Translations under genes and position numbers: made by a program
NCBI GenBank assembly: GCA_048267165.1
Contig: JBLWYD010000071.1
Coordinates: forward strand, 1-14,731
Length of the DNA: 14,731 nucleotides
From: PGYR01 sp048267165
GTDB lineage: Bacteria > Bacteroidota > Ignavibacteria > Kapaibacteriales > UBA2268
Direction: 5' to 3'
Shown here: in pieces, positions 13,215-14,731 of the stretch
Layout of the letters: every line of letters begins with the position of its first letter
Position numbering within the stretch: position 1 is the first letter of the stretch
Notes under the pieces: generated by a model
What the model was told of the DNA's origin: nothing
Database searches by the model: none
Seen by the model: only the letters and a program-made list of their open reading frames with translations

Positions 13215-14321
13215 TTATAAACTATTTATATCAACTTTAGGAATTGTGAAAAAGAAAGTTGATCCTTCTCCATAAACACTTTCTACCCAAATTTTACCAT
13301 CATGTTTCAAAATAAAGTCTTGGCATAATATTAATCCAAGACCAGTCCCTACCTCCTCATCAGTTCCGTGTGTAGTATGATGTATCTCTATCTTAAAGAG
13401 TTTCTCTATGTCAGATTGCTGCATACCTACACCATTATCTTTTACCCATACTATCATCTCATCATCATCATAATCTGAGCAGCCAACTTCAATTTTACCA
13501 CCTATTTGAGTGAATTTTATTGCATTTGAAATTAAATTTCTAAGAACAGTATTTATCATATTCAAATCGGCAAATACTTTTATATCTTCATCAATTTTAT
13601 TTATTACATCTAATTCTTTTCTTTCTATATTGTTACCGAGTAAATCTATAATATTCTCAGATAATTTAGAAAGTAAAATCAAGCTGGGATCGAATGTTAT
13701 TTTATTATTTTGACTTCTTGACCATTCTAAAAGGTCATCTAATAATTTATATACATTACCTGCAGATTCGTTCAGCTTTTTAACAAAATCTTGAATGTCT
13801 TCCCTATCAAAATCGTCATAATCGCGAACTAGTACGTCTGTTATATTCTTAAAAGCACTAATAGGGCTTTTTAAATCATGAGCTATTATTGAGAAGAATT
13901 TGTCCTTTGATCTATTAGCAAAGACTAATTCGTCTTGTACTTTCTTCATATTAATTTGGTTTTCTACTCTTACTATTAATTCTTCTTTGATGAATGGTTT
14001 GCTGATATAATCAATTCCACCATTTCGAAGGCCTCTGATTATTGAATCTATATCTGATTTAGCCGTAAGGTATATTATTGGTATTTCATTAGTTTGTGGA
14101 TTTGCTTTCAATGTCTCGCATATCTCAAATCCATCTTTTTCTGGCATCATAATATCTAGTAGAATCAAATCATAATCGGTATGGAGTACTTGCTCTATGG
14201 CTTTCTCTCCCGATTGTGCAAAAGCGATATCAAATCCTCTTTCAGTCAATATATTCCCTACAACTTGAATGTTAGTCGGGTTATCATCAACAATCAGTAT
14301 TTTACCTTTGCTAGTTTCCAT
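13215..14321 (-). CDS. Soluble receiver-histidine kinase (REC-HisKA-HATPase)
   Basis: A 368-residue signalling protein with no membrane segment. An N-terminal receiver domain (about 6-125) has the acidic pair Asp12/Asp13, phosphoacceptor Asp56 in LLDIMMP, Thr86 and Lys108 in SKPF. A short coiled linker (125-140) leads to a HisKA dimerisation domain with phosphorylated His148 (FFSIIAHDLKSPI) and a HATPase domain with N-box NLISNAIKF (262-270), G1 DNGVGM (295-300) and G2 GTGLGL (325-330). All catalytic residues look intact. The layout suits a phosphorelay intermediate in which a partner phosphorylates the receiver and so controls the kinase. Its ATG overlaps the 3' end of the upstream gene by 11 bases, implying translational coupling. 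No DNA-binding output domain is present. Confidence 0.9.
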   Translation of the reverse strand: METSKGKILIVDDNPTNIQVVGNILTERGFDIAFAQSGEKAIEQVLHTDYDLILLDIMMPEKDGFEICETLKANPQTNEIPIIYLTAKSDIDSIIRGLRNGGIDYISKPFIKEELIVRVENQINMKKVQDELVFANRSKDKFFSIIAHDLKSPISAFKNITDVLVRDYDDFDREDIQDFVKKLNESAGNVYKLLDDLLEWSRSQNNKITFDPSLILLSKLSENIIDLLGNNIERKELDVINKIDEDIKVFADLNMINTVLRNLISNAIKFTQIGGKIEVGCSDYDDDEMIVWVKDNGVGMQQSDIEKLFKIEIHHTTHGTDEEVGTGLGLILCQDFILKHDGKIWVESVYGEGSTFFFTIPKVDINSL

Positions 14322-14731
14322 TCCGTTTTTCCATTAATCTATTAATCAATTCAACTAATTTATAAAAATTTTCAAGCAAATAATTAATTTTTTCTACTTC
14401 TATTGCTTTTGTTGCACTTTTCAATTCCTCAGCATAGAATTTTATAAAGTCGATTCCTTTCTCTTCAGCAATATTGTATAATTGTTCTGCAAACTCACTT
14501 ATATCTTTTAACAAGAAATTTGTATTAATATTCTTCAGCTTACTTGAAAATCTACCATTAATCATTAGTAGCATTTCATCTAGTATTTCATAAGTATATA
14601 TATTTAATTTATTGTCACTTGTGAATAGCTTATCTAATAGTATATTCTGTTTTTCAAAAGAATCGTTATTCTTGTTTACTTTATTGATTACCAGATTTAT
14701 ATCTTTAATATATACTATAAACTTACTACCT
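14311..14731 (-). CDS. C-terminal part of a signalling protein, probably hybrid sensor kinase (partial)
   Basis: The frame ending at TAG 14311-14313 stays open to the right edge, so the 5' end lies outside the window. An internal ATG at 14574 would give only 87 residues, but the codons before it remain open and coding-like. About 139 residues are visible, rich in Lys, Asn, Glu and Leu. The C-terminal segment ISEFAEQLYNIAEEKGID followed by FYAEELKSATKAIEVEKI and LLENFYKLVELI resembles the helical tail after the last receiver domain of many Bacteroidota hybrid histidine kinases (pattern F-[AD]-x-[KQ]-L...GxDF...Y...L...FDIE-I...L..F..L). This is recognition by pattern, not by search. The 11-base overlap with the next kinase gene supports a shared signalling role. 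Confidence 0.5.
   Translation of the reverse strand, partial: GSKFIVYIKDINLVINKVNKNNDSFEKQNILLDKLFTSDNKLNIYTYEILDEMLLMINGRFSSKLKNINTNFLLKDISEFAEQLYNIAEEKGIDFIKFYAEELKSATKAIEVEKINYLLENFYKLVELINRLMEKRNGN

Noticed and set aside
13510..13713. Plus-strand open frame inside the histidine kinase gene
   Set aside because: It is antisense to the kinase domain; composition is that expected from reverse reading of an AT-rich gene.
1..14731. CRISPR arrays, insertion sequences, prophage or toxin-antitoxin genes
   Set aside because: No spaced direct repeats, transposase or integrase motifs, attachment sites or small toxin/antitoxin pairs were seen; the only repeats are in-frame ones within the lipoprotein gene and the ABC ATPase gene.

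Overview
The window is AT-rich, densely packed bacterial chromosome with no mobile element, phage or CRISPR signature. The gene set suggests a Gram-negative of the Bacteroidota/Chlorobiota (FCB) group. It has an outer membrane (BamD, a FadL/OmpP1-like barrel, an OmpA-type protein, a lipoprotein), an Rpb6-like omega subunit, and several start regions preceded by TAnnTTTG, the -7 element of Bacteroidota housekeeping promoters. The best of these sits just upstream of the tRNA gene with a TTTG -33 box. The phylum call is inference; no rRNA or marker search was possible.

Layout, left to right. (1) mgtE (Mg2+ channel) converges on a leftward pair: a low-complexity Tyr/Asn/Ser/Arg/Gly lipoprotein and a FadL/OmpP1-like outer-membrane protein. 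(2) tRNA-Leu(UAA) has its own promoter and terminator and is followed by bamD. bamD converges on an omega-subunit gene across a perfect 34-bp palindromic terminator. (3) A small MerR-type regulator precedes a two-gene envelope unit: an exported seven-repeat WD40 propeller and a protein combining a carboxypeptidase-regulatory-like domain with an OmpA-C domain. That unit ends at a strong terminator. (4) A two-gene polar amino-acid ABC importer follows: an ATPase with an unusual insert, and a fused substrate-binding protein/permease. (5) A leftward operon with overlapping or abutting ends encodes sirtuin, acpS and rlmB. (6) nusB is divergent from the operon. (7) A leftward long-chain flavodoxin lies downstream of a soluble receiver-histidine kinase, which overlaps by 11 bp the 3' end of a gene running off the right edge. 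That gene is probably the C-terminus of a larger hybrid sensor kinase.

Most genes are conserved housekeeping functions (translation and rRNA modification, CoA/ACP maturation, transcription, envelope assembly). The most unusual parts are the adjacent WD40 and CRD-OmpA genes, which together carry the domains that the type IX secretion protein PorE has in one chain; the repeat-rich lipoprotein paired with a barrel protein; the duplicated motif in the ABC ATPase; and the signalling gene pair at the right edge.
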